Shown here in pieces: positions 1-7,180 of a DNA stretch of 11,426 nt. Location of the stretch: contig NJEL02000059.1 of NCBI GenBank assembly GCA_002254825.2, forward strand, positions 1 through 11,426, written 5' to 3'. This stretch comes from Methanosarcinales archaeon ex4572_44 (GTDB lineage: Archaea > Halobacteriota > Methanosarcinia > Methanosarcinales > EX4572-44). Made by a program: the position numbers and the translations under genes. The notes under the pieces are model-generated. The model had not been told where the DNA came from, made no database searches, and saw nothing but the letters and a program-made list of their open reading frames with translations. Within the stretch, counting starts at the first letter, position 1. Each line of letters opens with the position of its first letter.

Positions 1-395
1 GTTATTCCAACCACGATTCTGATGACACACCTTCTACTGTTGCTTATAAGCATCTATTTTTGTCCTCCATTTTTACTGCTGTGGAACTGCTGGACTCTGG
101 TATTTCAAGCAGTTTCACTATAATATTTATTTGTGAACTGAAACAGAATAAAAATCTTTCGAAAAATTTTAATATAGAATAATTATATTTATTTATGAAA
201 TATTATGAAATATTAAGACTTCATCAACATTTGTCATGCTTCCTGCATCCGTGCCAGGGTTGCCTTTATCTCTTCCAAAAGATCAAGTATCCTCCCCAGA
301 CAAACACCTCAAACCTCCCGTTTAAGAGGAAAAGATTCACACAGAGACTGGTAAAGGTTAACACCAAGGCAGGATTTCACAACCCTAAAAATAGA
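1..395. other. AT-rich flank without a convincing gene
   Basis: I see no gene I would defend here. A plus-strand frame is open from the left edge to a TAA at 121-123 (about 40 hydrophobic, Leu-rich residues); it could be the tail of a membrane protein entering from the left, but nothing else supports it. On the minus strand a 25-codon frame at 234-308 encodes an amphipathic-looking tail ending RILDLLEEIKATLARMQEA before a TGA, with a stop directly upstream and no start codon; it may be the relic of a decayed gene. A 70-codon plus-strand frame at 195-407 has unremarkable composition and no ribosome binding site, and overlaps the end of the ATP-grasp gene. Confidence 0.5.
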
Positions 396-1511
396 TTAAT
401 TGTTTAATATATTATTCATATTTTCTGTTATGTTTTGCAGCCCCAGAAAAACCTCATCGCGCGTTCTGCCCCGTGCAAAGAAGGTTACAAGAGGACAGTC
501 CTTCGCAACCAACGTTCCTCTCATTGGAACATCAGACGCAACACCTTTTTTGTGGCATCGAAAGAGCATATCTGACTTATCGTCATCGATCCAGACATCC
601 TGCCCCGCAAACAAGACAGCTTTTCCAGCAAAGATCCTGGCTCCGCGTTTCTCTGGGAGTATGCCAGAGAAAGAATCAACGTGCATAGAGAATAGATTAA
701 GGCCATAGGCTTCTTCCACGGTCTCAAGCGTGCCCTGGAAACGTGGATTCACTTCAAGGAGTACTAAGCCGTCTTTTCCGATCAGGAAGTCAACGCCGTT
801 CGAACCGACGAGTTCAAGGTCCGCTGCAACAACTTCGGCAAGCTCTTCCATCAATCCCACGTGCCTGTCCACAAACGGTGTTATGTTGCCAGCGTATGCA
901 TATGGCATATCTGTAAGCCATGGGAATGATATCTGTTCGCTCGTAGCAATACTGCGCGCCTCGCCACGGGAAGCGATCAACGAGACACTTGCAGTGACGC
1001 CTGGGATGTACTCCTGAAGAATGAAGTCTTCAAGCACAGTCTTTGTATGCTCAAGCTCTTCGCAATCACGGATGAGTAGGTTCTTAACACCACCAGCACC
1101 ACGCCTCGGCTTTGCCATCACAGGATAATCCAGTTCCGAGGGATTAACATCCCCGATGAGATGCGTGGCTGGATGTGGAACGTCAAGTTCCTTCAGATAC
1201 TCTGCGAGCCAAAACTTGTCAGAGACTTTCTCAGCAACCCTCATGCCATTGTTAAGCACAGGAAAATCGGTATTTAACTCCCATAACTCAAAACCAGGTC
1301 CACGAATAATTGTATCATACTCAAAACCATCCATCAACCCCTTGATCTTCTCAAAAGTTGGTTCATCCTCTTCAAAGATCGCCACACCATCGGCCGTATC
1401 GAAGATATCCCTGTCACCAAAGTGCTCTATCGAAAAGACATTGAAGCCTGCCCGCTTGGCAGAGCGACAGATATGTCTTGTATTATAACCGATGACGAGC
1501 ACATCTCTCAT
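396..1511 (-). CDS. ATP-grasp family ligase (COG2232-like)
   Basis: A 371-residue ATP-grasp protein. The N-terminal 110 residues look like the Rossmann-like preATP-grasp domain, beginning RDVLVIGYNTR. The ATP-grasp fold follows: a Lys and glycine-rich loop at 133-141 (AKPRRGAGG), the adenine-contacting segment LQEYIPG near 165-171, and the Mg-binding signature ExNPR at 253-257 (EVNPR), preceded by an acidic residue at 241. These enzymes activate a carboxylate as acyl-phosphate and join it to an amine or thiol nucleophile. The general look suggests the archaeal carboligase group COG2232, some members of which are linked to methanopterin-type cofactor synthesis; that link is from memory and the substrate cannot be read here. 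Its ATG overlaps the stop of the Nif3 gene as ATGA (1508-1511), so the two are translationally coupled. It is the last gene of the leftward group. Confidence 0.85.
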   Translation of the reverse strand: MRDVLVIGYNTRHICRSAKRAGFNVFSIEHFGDRDIFDTADGVAIFEEDEPTFEKIKGLMDGFEYDTIIRGPGFELWELNTDFPVLNNGMRVAEKVSDKFWLAEYLKELDVPHPATHLIGDVNPSELDYPVMAKPRRGAGGVKNLLIRDCEELEHTKTVLEDFILQEYIPGVTASVSLIASRGEARSIATSEQISFPWLTDMPYAYAGNITPFVDRHVGLMEELAEVVAADLELVGSNGVDFLIGKDGLVLLEVNPRFQGTLETVEEAYGLNLFSMHVDSFSGILPEKRGARIFAGKAVLFAGQDVWIDDDKSDMLFRCHKKGVASDVPMRGTLVAKDCPLVTFFARGRTRDEVFLGLQNITENMNNILNN

Positions 1512-2245
1512 CGTTCTCTGACCCCAACGATTGGCTCATCATCGATAAAGACCGCTTCAATCGGCAAACGTTCACAGAGCTTTTTCATTCCAGGATTTTC
1601 AGTGGCATAATGCGTGGCATCAAGAAGCGATAAACCACGAGCCATAGCATAGCGGATCGCGCTATGGCGAAGCTCGCCTGATACGAGCACATCCGCACCC
1701 CTCTCACACGCCATATCGATATACTCGCTGTCAAAGCCACTCCCGCCAACAACCATCACACGCTCAACCAGACCGTCACCAACCCATCGGACATGTGTAT
1801 CCAGCCTATCAACAACAAGACCTGCGAAACAATCGAGTTCACAGGGCTTGATCAAACCAGTCCTACCGATGCCGCACGCTTCAACATCTCTCAGTCCAAG
1901 GATCTCTGCAAGCACGTCATTGATACCGCCAGATGCACAATCGAAATTGGTATGCATAACATAGAGCGAGAGATCGTTCAGAAGAGCGATCTTCAATGAA
2001 TCTGAGAGGGTCTGGGATAGCCTGGTTATGGGATCGAAGATCAGGGTATGGTGGGTGATGAGCAGATCTGCTCCGATGCGCCCAGCCTCTCTCAAAACAA
2101 AATCGGTTGGGTCGAGCGAAACAGCAACCCTTCCAACATCTCCCCCCCGATCAAGCACGAGACCGATGCGTCCCTGATCAAAATCAAGCGCCTCTTCAGG
2201 TGGCGCGATCTCTTCCAAAATAGAGACAAACTCGGAGAGCTTCAT
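1508..2245 (-). CDS. Nif3/DUF34 family dinuclear metal-centre protein
   Basis: With the start chosen here the protein has 245 residues, the usual size of the short archaeal Nif3-like proteins (COG0327). Metal-binding features are in order: LLITHHTLIF with His65-His66, the HTNFD motif at 98-102, and a C-terminal DATHYATE with His212 and Glu216. Family members are hexameric ring proteins with a two-metal site; members have been annotated as GTP cyclohydrolase type 2, but the true role is unsettled. An ATG eight codons further upstream (2269) is possible, but I chose 2245. MKLSEFVSILEEIAPPE matches the family N-terminus, and a TATA-like element at 2271-2279 would place the transcript start near 2248, giving a leaderless message. 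The gene is coupled to the downstream ATP-grasp gene by a 4-nt overlap. Confidence 0.9.
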   Translation of the reverse strand: MKLSEFVSILEEIAPPEEALDFDQGRIGLVLDRGGDVGRVAVSLDPTDFVLREAGRIGADLLITHHTLIFDPITRLSQTLSDSLKIALLNDLSLYVMHTNFDCASGGINDVLAEILGLRDVEACGIGRTGLIKPCELDCFAGLVVDRLDTHVRWVGDGLVERVMVVGGSGFDSEYIDMACERGADVLVSGELRHSAIRYAMARGLSLLDATHYATENPGMKKLCERLPIEAVFIDDEPIVGVRER

Positions 2246-2270
2246 AACAACAATCGAGACAAACTGCATC

Positions 2271-2279
2271 CTATTAAAT
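2271..2279 (-). promoter_or_regulatory. TATA-like box upstream of the Nif3-family gene
   Basis: The minus strand reads TATTTAATA. Archaeal TATA boxes are centred about 27 nt before the transcription start, which predicts initiation near 2248, three bases before the ATG at 2245. This implies a leaderless transcript and is the main reason to prefer that start over the ATG at 2269. Inferred from position only. Confidence 0.45.
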
Positions 2280-2332
2280 AGTGGTGGATGTCCTGTGTTA
2301 CTGACAAAGCAGGTAACCTGAACGATAGCTGC

Positions 2333-2863
2333 TTACAGCGTAGGAAATGCATTGATATACTCGCAGATCCTGCCACTACAGACGATGAGCCGCAGATCGA
2401 AGTCCTCACCATCGATGGAGATCTGCATGGCACTCGGGATAGACATTCGTGGATTCGTGGGGCTGCCAGGACAGATCGTAGTTATATCACCCCTATCCAT
2501 GCGTGGCCTGTGCAGGTATCCATGGATCAGGAGATCAACACCCATCTCACTTGCAAGGTATCCCATGCTCATAGCATCGCTCACATACCGACCACTGTGG
2601 ACCACGCCGACGGAAAGGCCTTCCACGTTCAAAATGATGTTATCATCAAGCCTCTCCCGTAACTCCACGCAATCTTCAGCTCCAGAGACTGCCACAAGCT
2701 CTCCTATCTCTGCAAACTCCTCGTATGCTCTAACACTTGTGAAAGAGCCAGCGTGCACGAGCAGATCCGATTCTTCAATCAAATCGATGAGGCTTCTTGG
2801 CAGTACACTCCTAATAGGTTCATCCTCAACATGCGTGTCAGCAATAGCAATGACCGTCTTCAT
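2333..2863 (-). CDS. YfcE/MJ0936-like metallophosphoesterase with eroded metal site
   Basis: A 176-residue protein with the layout of the small archaeal phosphodiesterase family (MJ0936/YfcE, Metallophos_2). The first motif is intact (ADTH, Asp9 and His11), His89 stands where the later HG motif lies, and the tail PGSPTNPR is typical. Four usual ligand positions are altered. The GD motif reads HAGS (Ser40 for the bridging Asp). The GN-x-D motif reads GAED (Ala62 for Asn). GHTH reads GYLH (Tyr116 for the first His, His118 kept). The HGHH motif reads HSGR. Family enzymes hydrolyse phosphodiesters with a two-metal centre; this one should bind metal poorly and may be a non-catalytic binding protein. 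It starts at an ATG directly after AGAGGG and has its own promoter region. It lies 87 bp upstream of the Nif3 gene, which has a separate TATA box. Confidence 0.8.
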   Translation of the reverse strand: MKTVIAIADTHVEDEPIRSVLPRSLIDLIEESDLLVHAGSFTSVRAYEEFAEIGELVAVSGAEDCVELRERLDDNIILNVEGLSVGVVHSGRYVSDAMSMGYLASEMGVDLLIHGYLHRPRMDRGDITTICPGSPTNPRMSIPSAMQISIDGEDFDLRLIVCSGRICEYINAFPTL

Positions 2864-2891
2864 CCCTCTTCATAACAATTTCTTAAAATTT

Positions 2892-2899
2892 AATATATT
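2892..2899 (-). promoter_or_regulatory. TATA-like box for the phosphoesterase gene
   Basis: The minus strand reads AATATATTA around these positions. Its centre lies about 32 nt before the ATG at 2863, so transcription would start a few bases upstream of the gene. A second TATA-like element (minus strand CATATAG) lies near 2912-2919. Positional inference only. Confidence 0.35.
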
Positions 2900-3142
2900 C
2901 GGCTACCACAAACTATATGCGCCTTGCCCGATTGATTAGTGTTGGACAAAAATAAAAAATAGTTTCAAGCAGAAAACATTTCCATTTTCATCTTGGAGGA
3001 TGCTTCAAAAATATTTTACAGCTCAATAAAATCACACAAAAGACACTACCAATTTTAGGCCTATTGATTTGCCAACCGCAAATCCAATATCTAAAAAATT
3101 TTACACGGATGTGAGATTCGCCAGAGCTATAATTGGAAATCG

Positions 3143-3150
3143 TTATATAC
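3143..3150 (+). promoter_or_regulatory. TATA box of the radical SAM-Hdr operon
   Basis: The sequence TTATATAC is preceded by GGAAATCG, a plausible purine-rich BRE. Centred near 3146, it predicts initiation near 3173, three bases before the ATG at 3176. No Shine-Dalgarno sequence precedes that ATG, which fits a leaderless message. It is the only convincing promoter I see for the six genes that follow. Confidence 0.6.
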
Positions 3151-3175
3151 GTTCTGATTCTACGTATGGTTATTC

Positions 3176-4192
3176 ATGATAAATGGTGTTAGTGATGTGC
3201 GTTATCAGGTGACTGGTGCGTGCAATCTTCGGTGTCCTCACTGTTTTTCTGAGTCAGCCCGACGAAAGGCTGATGAACTTAGCTTGGATGAAGCAAAGAA
3301 GATGGTTTTGGATTTTAAAGAGAATGGTTTGAAACTCTTGACCCTCACGGGTGGAGAACCTTTGTTGCGTAAAGAGTTCACGCTGAAGCTTGTGGAATTT
3401 TTGAGTGAAGAGGGTGTGTACAGTCGTCTATTCACAAACGGCACTTTCATGACACTTGAGTACGCTGAAATGCTGAAGGATTCTGGATTGCGCGAGGCTC
3501 AGGTGAGTATTGATGGTGTCAAGGCTACTCATGATGGATGGCGGGGCATGCCTGGCTGTTTTGACCTGGCGGTGAACACCCTAAAAGATCTTGGGGAAGT
3601 AGGTATTCGAACTGCCATTCGTGTCACTGTGATGCCACTTAACTATGATCAAATGCCAGATTTGCTTGCGCTTGCAGAGGAACTTGGTGTGGATGTCTTC
3701 AGAGTGCGCCCCTTCATCAGTGTTGGCAGAGGTCGGGAGAACCAGCAGTATGTGCTCACTCGAGAGATGCATGATTGCGCTTTTGGTTATCTTGCAGAGG
3801 CGAGGCATGAAGCAGATGTGATCGTGCAGCTTCCAGCGCCATCCTATGCATTCCTCTACGACAGGCGAGTGGACCCTGCTCGTCTGAAAGATCGTTTGAG
3901 GTTGCATGGGTGTTCCTGCGGGAGACAACTCTGTGCGGTCACACCTGATGGTTGGATAAAACCGTGCGGCTACTTTTCAGAGAAGATAGGGAATGTGAGA
4001 GAAGATTCCATTCGGGATGTGTGGAATACTAATGCTTTTCTCTGCAACTTTCGGGCTTTGGAGCGGCTTGATGAACGGTGCATGAAGTGTGAGTATCTCG
4101 GTATCTGCGGTGGTGGCTGTCGTGCAGCGGCGTATGAAAACTTTGGAAATCTGGAGGCAGCAGATCCTACATGCCCAAAGCTTCGCACATGA
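3176..4192 (+). CDS. Radical SAM/SPASM domain protein
   Basis: A 338-residue radical SAM enzyme. The AdoMet cluster motif CxxxCxxC is CNLRCPHC, with Cys16, Cys20 and Cys23; the GGEP strand is at 59-62. The C-terminal SPASM domain has a full set of ligands for two auxiliary [4Fe-4S] clusters: Cys253 and Cys264 in C-x10-C (with the GxxxxC element), then Cys302, Cys305, Cys311, Cys315 and Cys333. Two further cysteines (246, 248) sit just before the domain. The family includes peptide- and protein-modifying maturases (PqqE, MftC, anaerobic sulfatase-activating enzymes) and the archaeal haem enzymes AhbC/AhbD; I cannot assign the substrate. No precursor peptide is encoded next to it. It heads the operon, probably as a leaderless message, and its 3' end overlaps the next gene by 22 nt. 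All catalytic motifs appear intact, in contrast to the Hdr-like genes downstream. Confidence 0.9.
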   Translation: MINGVSDVRYQVTGACNLRCPHCFSESARRKADELSLDEAKKMVLDFKENGLKLLTLTGGEPLLRKEFTLKLVEFLSEEGVYSRLFTNGTFMTLEYAEMLKDSGLREAQVSIDGVKATHDGWRGMPGCFDLAVNTLKDLGEVGIRTAIRVTVMPLNYDQMPDLLALAEELGVDVFRVRPFISVGRGRENQQYVLTREMHDCAFGYLAEARHEADVIVQLPAPSYAFLYDRRVDPARLKDRLRLHGCSCGRQLCAVTPDGWIKPCGYFSEKIGNVREDSIRDVWNTNAFLCNFRALERLDERCMKCEYLGICGGGCRAAAYENFGNLEAADPTCPKLRT

Positions 4193-5049
4193 TCCGCCCA
4201 GGGCATTGTCGGGAGGTAAGTGTTAAGACGGCAGTTTTTCCTCTTGAGGAAAAAGATATCAAAGAGCATCTACTCGGGTCGAGGTGTTATACTGGCACGC
4301 GATTCATCGTACTCTGCAATTCAAAGGATACTGCAGTGGTTGAGGTTGAAAAAACGAGCACAGGTAAAATTTTTGAAGAAATAATCTCTCTGCGGGTCGT
4401 CTCTCTTCCAGAACAGACGGTCTTTGTAGAAGACAGCGGAGTTGATGTGATAAACCCGAGCGCGATGCTGCATAAGGCAGGAGAGTATCAAGAGGATGCA
4501 GTGGTCGTGAAGGGAACATTTGGGCATGTGTCATTCATACGTGGAGGAGAGAGTGTGCGGCTTCACGTCTTTGATATCGTGCCGCCCATGCCAGCCAAGC
4601 TTGTCAGCATGGTTGAGAGAGCACTTGAGATGCAGGAGGCTACCGACACTCCAGTTGAGGTGGTGCCTGAGATAACCAACCTTCTGGTCATTGCGAGGGA
4701 TGCTCCAACGGAGAATGTTATCTTCCCGTGCAGTGCATCAGAGATCAGATCGAGCGCAATCCCAGGTAAAGACGTCTTTTTTCTGGACAAGCTTCGCACC
4801 CCGCCTGAAAACCCAACGCTCATCGGGTGCAACACATCTCTTCAAATTTTTAGAGAAATGTTTGACTGCACACCAGAGTTTGTTCAGATATGCCCTCGTG
4901 AGAAGAGGAGTGAAGAGCTCTTCATAACCAAGTGCTGCGAGCTTAAAGAAGGATTTGAGATGGTTGACGGTGGCGTGGTAGTTCCATGGGGTGCAGAGCT
5001 TCGAGACGTTCTCGCTGCTGTTGATACGTTACTTGGAGGTAGTTCATGA
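4171..5049 (+). CDS. Conserved-looking protein of unknown function, Cys-rich C-terminus
   Basis: A 292-residue protein I cannot assign to a family. It is soluble, with no signal peptide or membrane segment. The first half is an alternating beta-rich sequence (for example RFIVLCNSKDTAVVEVEK) and the middle contains FDIVPPMPAKLVSMVERAL, which is probably helical. The last 85 residues carry most of the cysteines (GCNTS, FDCTPE, QICPRE, TKCCEL), spaced unlike a ferredoxin but able to bind metal or a cluster. The start is uncertain. The ATG at 4171 overlaps the radical SAM gene by 22 nt with GGAGG 13 nt upstream; a second in-frame ATG lies at 4189. The downstream gene overlaps by ATGA. Its place between a radical SAM enzyme and a second unknown protein suggests it is a substrate, partner or next enzyme in the same pathway; that is inference. 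Confidence 0.75.
   Translation: MPKASHMIRPGHCREVSVKTAVFPLEEKDIKEHLLGSRCYTGTRFIVLCNSKDTAVVEVEKTSTGKIFEEIISLRVVSLPEQTVFVEDSGVDVINPSAMLHKAGEYQEDAVVVKGTFGHVSFIRGGESVRLHVFDIVPPMPAKLVSMVERALEMQEATDTPVEVVPEITNLLVIARDAPTENVIFPCSASEIRSSAIPGKDVFFLDKLRTPPENPTLIGCNTSLQIFREMFDCTPEFVQICPREKRSEELFITKCCELKEGFEMVDGGVVVPWGAELRDVLAAVDTLLGGSS
5035..5040 (+). promoter_or_regulatory. Strong Shine-Dalgarno site for the third operon gene
   Basis: A perfect GGAGGT ends five bases before the ATG at 5046, inside the last codons of the preceding gene. Together with the ATGA overlap it makes that start unambiguous. Confidence 0.75.
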
Positions 5050-5963
5050 AATTGATCACAATGTCCCACAACTACCACATACCAGAGATAACCGTAAAAG
5101 GGGGCGAGGTCTTAAGACCGCGTTGTCCAATGATCGCATATCAGGGAAGAAGCAGTATCATCACAATGAGAGATGTAAAGAAGGCGCGGAAGCTAAAACC
5201 CGATATCATCCTATCATATATCAACACCCCACTATCGATCAAAGGCGAAACAGATGGTGTGTACAACGGAACCTCAGCATTTGAATCTATAGATAAGATT
5301 GCAGAAACAAATAAACGTGGAATAGCAGTTCTGATCGGTGATGTTAACGTCAACGCGTGGATCACTGTGAAAACTGCTCAAAACCACCCTGAATTTACGA
5401 TTATATCAATGCCATCCGATGGTGTGTACTGTCCGCCCCATATCGACATCGATTCCAAAGAGTTCATCTCCACATGGGAAGAACTCGCGAAAGCGCATGG
5501 TGAGAAGAATGTTGGACTGGAGATGCACCCCGAGGTGAACTCTGACCTGCGCAGCTTCGGGTTTGAGAAGAACGCATACTTTGGTGGGACCGATGGATTG
5601 GTTAAAGAGCCTCTGGGCTCGGATAAAAAGGTGTGGCTCATCGGAACAGTGGAAGGAATCATTGACAGAATCAAGACTCTCACCAATCAAAAGGAACTCC
5701 ACTCACCATGTATAATATGCCCCCCTATGGCATACACAACAACCAGCAAAGTGGAGCGTGCCAGAGAAATCTTGGAAAATGGTGGTCCTACAGCAACCAT
5801 CTACTATCGTCACCCAGAAGAACCATATTATGATGTGGAGATCCATAGAGAAGAGCTCATCACCAAGAGAGGGGATGGTGGCATGAGGATACCCGCAGTA
5901 GAGCTTGCTATTGATGATGAGATAAAAGAGAAAGGGAGGAAGGCTCTCTCAGTATTACTGTAG
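5046..5963 (+). CDS. Protein of unknown function (305 aa)
   Basis: I do not recognise this family. The protein is soluble and looks like a mixed alpha/beta globular domain. Strand-like stretches followed by polar loops recur (DIILSYINTPLSI, GIAVLIGDVNVNAW, FTIISMPSDGVYCPP, KVWLIGTVEGIID), suggesting a Rossmann-like layered fold. Candidate functional residues are the His-rich N-terminus (SHNYHIPE), CPPHID near 130, GLEMHPEVNSD, and CIICPPM near 220, which places two cysteines three residues apart next to a Pro pair. It has no classic P-loop, radical SAM or ferredoxin motif. The start is secure: GGAGGT five bases upstream and an ATGA overlap with the preceding stop. HdrC follows after 29 bp. 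Its location ties it to the radical SAM enzyme and the Hdr-like subunits, but no reaction can be read from the sequence. Confidence 0.8.
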   Translation: MKLITMSHNYHIPEITVKGGEVLRPRCPMIAYQGRSSIITMRDVKKARKLKPDIILSYINTPLSIKGETDGVYNGTSAFESIDKIAETNKRGIAVLIGDVNVNAWITVKTAQNHPEFTIISMPSDGVYCPPHIDIDSKEFISTWEELAKAHGEKNVGLEMHPEVNSDLRSFGFEKNAYFGGTDGLVKEPLGSDKKVWLIGTVEGIIDRIKTLTNQKELHSPCIICPPMAYTTTSKVERAREILENGGPTATIYYRHPEEPYYDVEIHREELITKRGDGGMRIPAVELAIDDEIKEKGRKALSVLL

Positions 5964-5992
5964 GGTGCTCTCCCTAAGACTATGGATGATCT

Positions 5993-6490
5993 ATGCGAAG
6001 AATGGCGATCGGGCAGGAATCTCTCTCTGAGGTGTTTGAAGATCCGAGGATAGAGGAGATCGGTCTTCGCAGGTGTTTGCAGTGTGGAAGATGTACAGGT
6101 TCCTGTCCTGCAACATACGTCTTTTCGGAGTTCTCGCCCAGAGCAATCGTACTAGAGATTTTAGAGGGACGGATGGATGACCTTCTCAAAGGGGATCTGA
6201 TATGGGCATGTGGGCAGTGTTATACCTGCCATCTCAGGTGTCCCAGGGGAAACAGCCCTGCAACAGTCATACTCGTCTTGAGAGAGCTTGCATTGATACA
6301 TGGTTATGCAACAGATAAGGTGAAAGAGATTGCAGAAAGATGCGGGCGTTCGATGTGGGAGCGCGGGGTTAACTTCTACGAAGAAGGAGCAAGAGAACTC
6401 CCAGTTGAGGCAGTGGCTGACTTGCAGGAAGCTCTTAAAAAGGGGGAGTATGATTCTTTCCTGAAGCGTATTGGGGCTGATCTTTCATGA
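5993..6490 (+). CDS. hdrC: HdrC-like ferredoxin subunit
   Basis: A 165-residue HdrC-family protein carrying two complete [4Fe-4S] motifs of the form CxxCxxCxxxCP: CLQCGRCTGSCP and CGQCYTCHLRCP. In heterodisulfide reductase, HdrC relays electrons between HdrA and the catalytic HdrB subunit. The helical region after the second motif (PATVILVLRELALIHGYA) is also typical of the family. An in-frame TGA lies six bases before the chosen ATG, so the start is here or at the ATG at 6002; neither has a strong ribosome binding site. The gene overlaps HdrB by 4 nt (ATGA at 6487). Unlike its two partners it keeps all the cluster ligands, so electron transfer by this subunit is likely retained. Confidence 0.9.
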   Translation: MRRMAIGQESLSEVFEDPRIEEIGLRRCLQCGRCTGSCPATYVFSEFSPRAIVLEILEGRMDDLLKGDLIWACGQCYTCHLRCPRGNSPATVILVLRELALIHGYATDKVKEIAERCGRSMWERGVNFYEEGARELPVEAVADLQEALKKGEYDSFLKRIGADLS

Positions 6491-7158
6491 GTGAGAAGCG
6501 CCATTATCTATTTAAGAGTTGTGTTCTTGGAGCGTACTATCCAAAGGTTGAAGAGTGTCTGAGAATCGTCTTTGACAGGCTCGGGATCAGGTACTTTGAC
6601 GATCCCAACCAATCAAGCTGCACCGGGCATGGGTATCATTCAGGCATCTACCCCTTCAAGAGCACGCTTGAGGTTAACCGACGAAATTTTTCTCTGGCGA
6701 GAGATGCAGGTTGTGACGATATCGTAACATCATGTGCAACAAGTTATGCCACACTGAAAGAAGTTAAAAATTTTTTGGGAGATTCGATTGAAGTCTTTCA
6801 CGGCTCAGATGTGATACATAAAAATCGCGATCAAATCCGAGGGAGGTTAGAGCACAGTCTTGAAGGGGTGCGGCTCGTAACACACCATGGATGCCACTAC
6901 GCGAAAATATTCTACAAAGATGTGAAAGTGGGCGCTCCTGAACATCCGATGCTCCTGGATGAGATTGCCGCTTCACTCGGAGCAGAGGTTTTGGAGTATA
7001 AAGCGATACTGGAAAAAGAGACGGGCGTTGAGTTCAAGATCCCTGTTATGCATTATGCAGAGCTTACAGCACTGCTTCTCGGGGCAAGCCCCACTGAAAT
7101 CGGAGCAGCAGCACATCACACCAAGATTGATCGACTTATCGAGAGGATTAAAGGGTGA
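6487..7158 (+). CDS. hdrB: HdrB-like protein with degenerate, shortened CCG domains
   Basis: At 223 residues this is clearly shorter than usual HdrB (about 290). Family features are the start YLFKSCVLGAYYP, the first CCG domain and the ending KIPVMHYAELTALLLG. Canonical HdrB has two CCG domains, each supplying five cysteines to a noncubane [4Fe-4S] cluster that splits the CoM-S-S-CoB disulfide. In domain 1, Cys12, Cys45 and Cys83 remain, but the CC pair reads SC (Ser44) and the CxxC pair reads CATS (Ser86). In domain 2 only the first Cys survives (HHGCHYAK, Cys136). The stretch with the second CC pair and final CxxC is absent, the protein passing from GAEVLEYKAI to VEFKIPVMHYAEL in frame. It should not act as a normal heterodisulfide reductase, though three cysteines could still hold another cluster. 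It overlaps HdrC by ATGA, and its stop overlaps a GTG that once probably began HdrA. Confidence 0.85.
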   Translation: MSEKRHYLFKSCVLGAYYPKVEECLRIVFDRLGIRYFDDPNQSSCTGHGYHSGIYPFKSTLEVNRRNFSLARDAGCDDIVTSCATSYATLKEVKNFLGDSIEVFHGSDVIHKNRDQIRGRLEHSLEGVRLVTHHGCHYAKIFYKDVKVGAPEHPMLLDEIAASLGAEVLEYKAILEKETGVEFKIPVMHYAELTALLLGASPTEIGAAAHHTKIDRLIERIKG

Positions 7159-7180
7159 GCATCGGAATCTTTCTATGTGA

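Larger units (their letters stand above)
2864..3175. other. Divergent intergenic promoter region
   Basis: This 312-bp AT-rich gap separates the leftward phosphoesterase from the rightward radical SAM operon. It holds TATA-like elements for both sides. I looked for a short precursor-peptide gene ahead of the radical SAM enzyme and found none: the best candidate, an ATG right after GGAGG near 2996-3002, stops after nine codons. Confidence 0.6.

Noticed and set aside
195..407. A 70-codon plus-strand open frame in the left flank
   Set aside because: It has no ribosome binding site or recognisable motif and runs into the end of the ATP-grasp gene; a partly protein-like frame exists on the opposite strand instead.
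2352..2939. A 195-codon plus-strand open frame antisense to the phosphoesterase gene
   Set aside because: Its composition is Ser-rich and motif-free, and the minus-strand gene shows recognisable family motifs.
2940..3175. A RiPP-type precursor peptide gene upstream of the radical SAM enzyme
   Set aside because: The only start with a Shine-Dalgarno-like sequence gives nine codons, so there is no local peptide substrate.
5046..5963. Assignment as methanogenesis marker protein 7 or another numbered marker
   Set aside because: The length is similar, but the sequence does not match what I remember of those families, so I left it unnamed.
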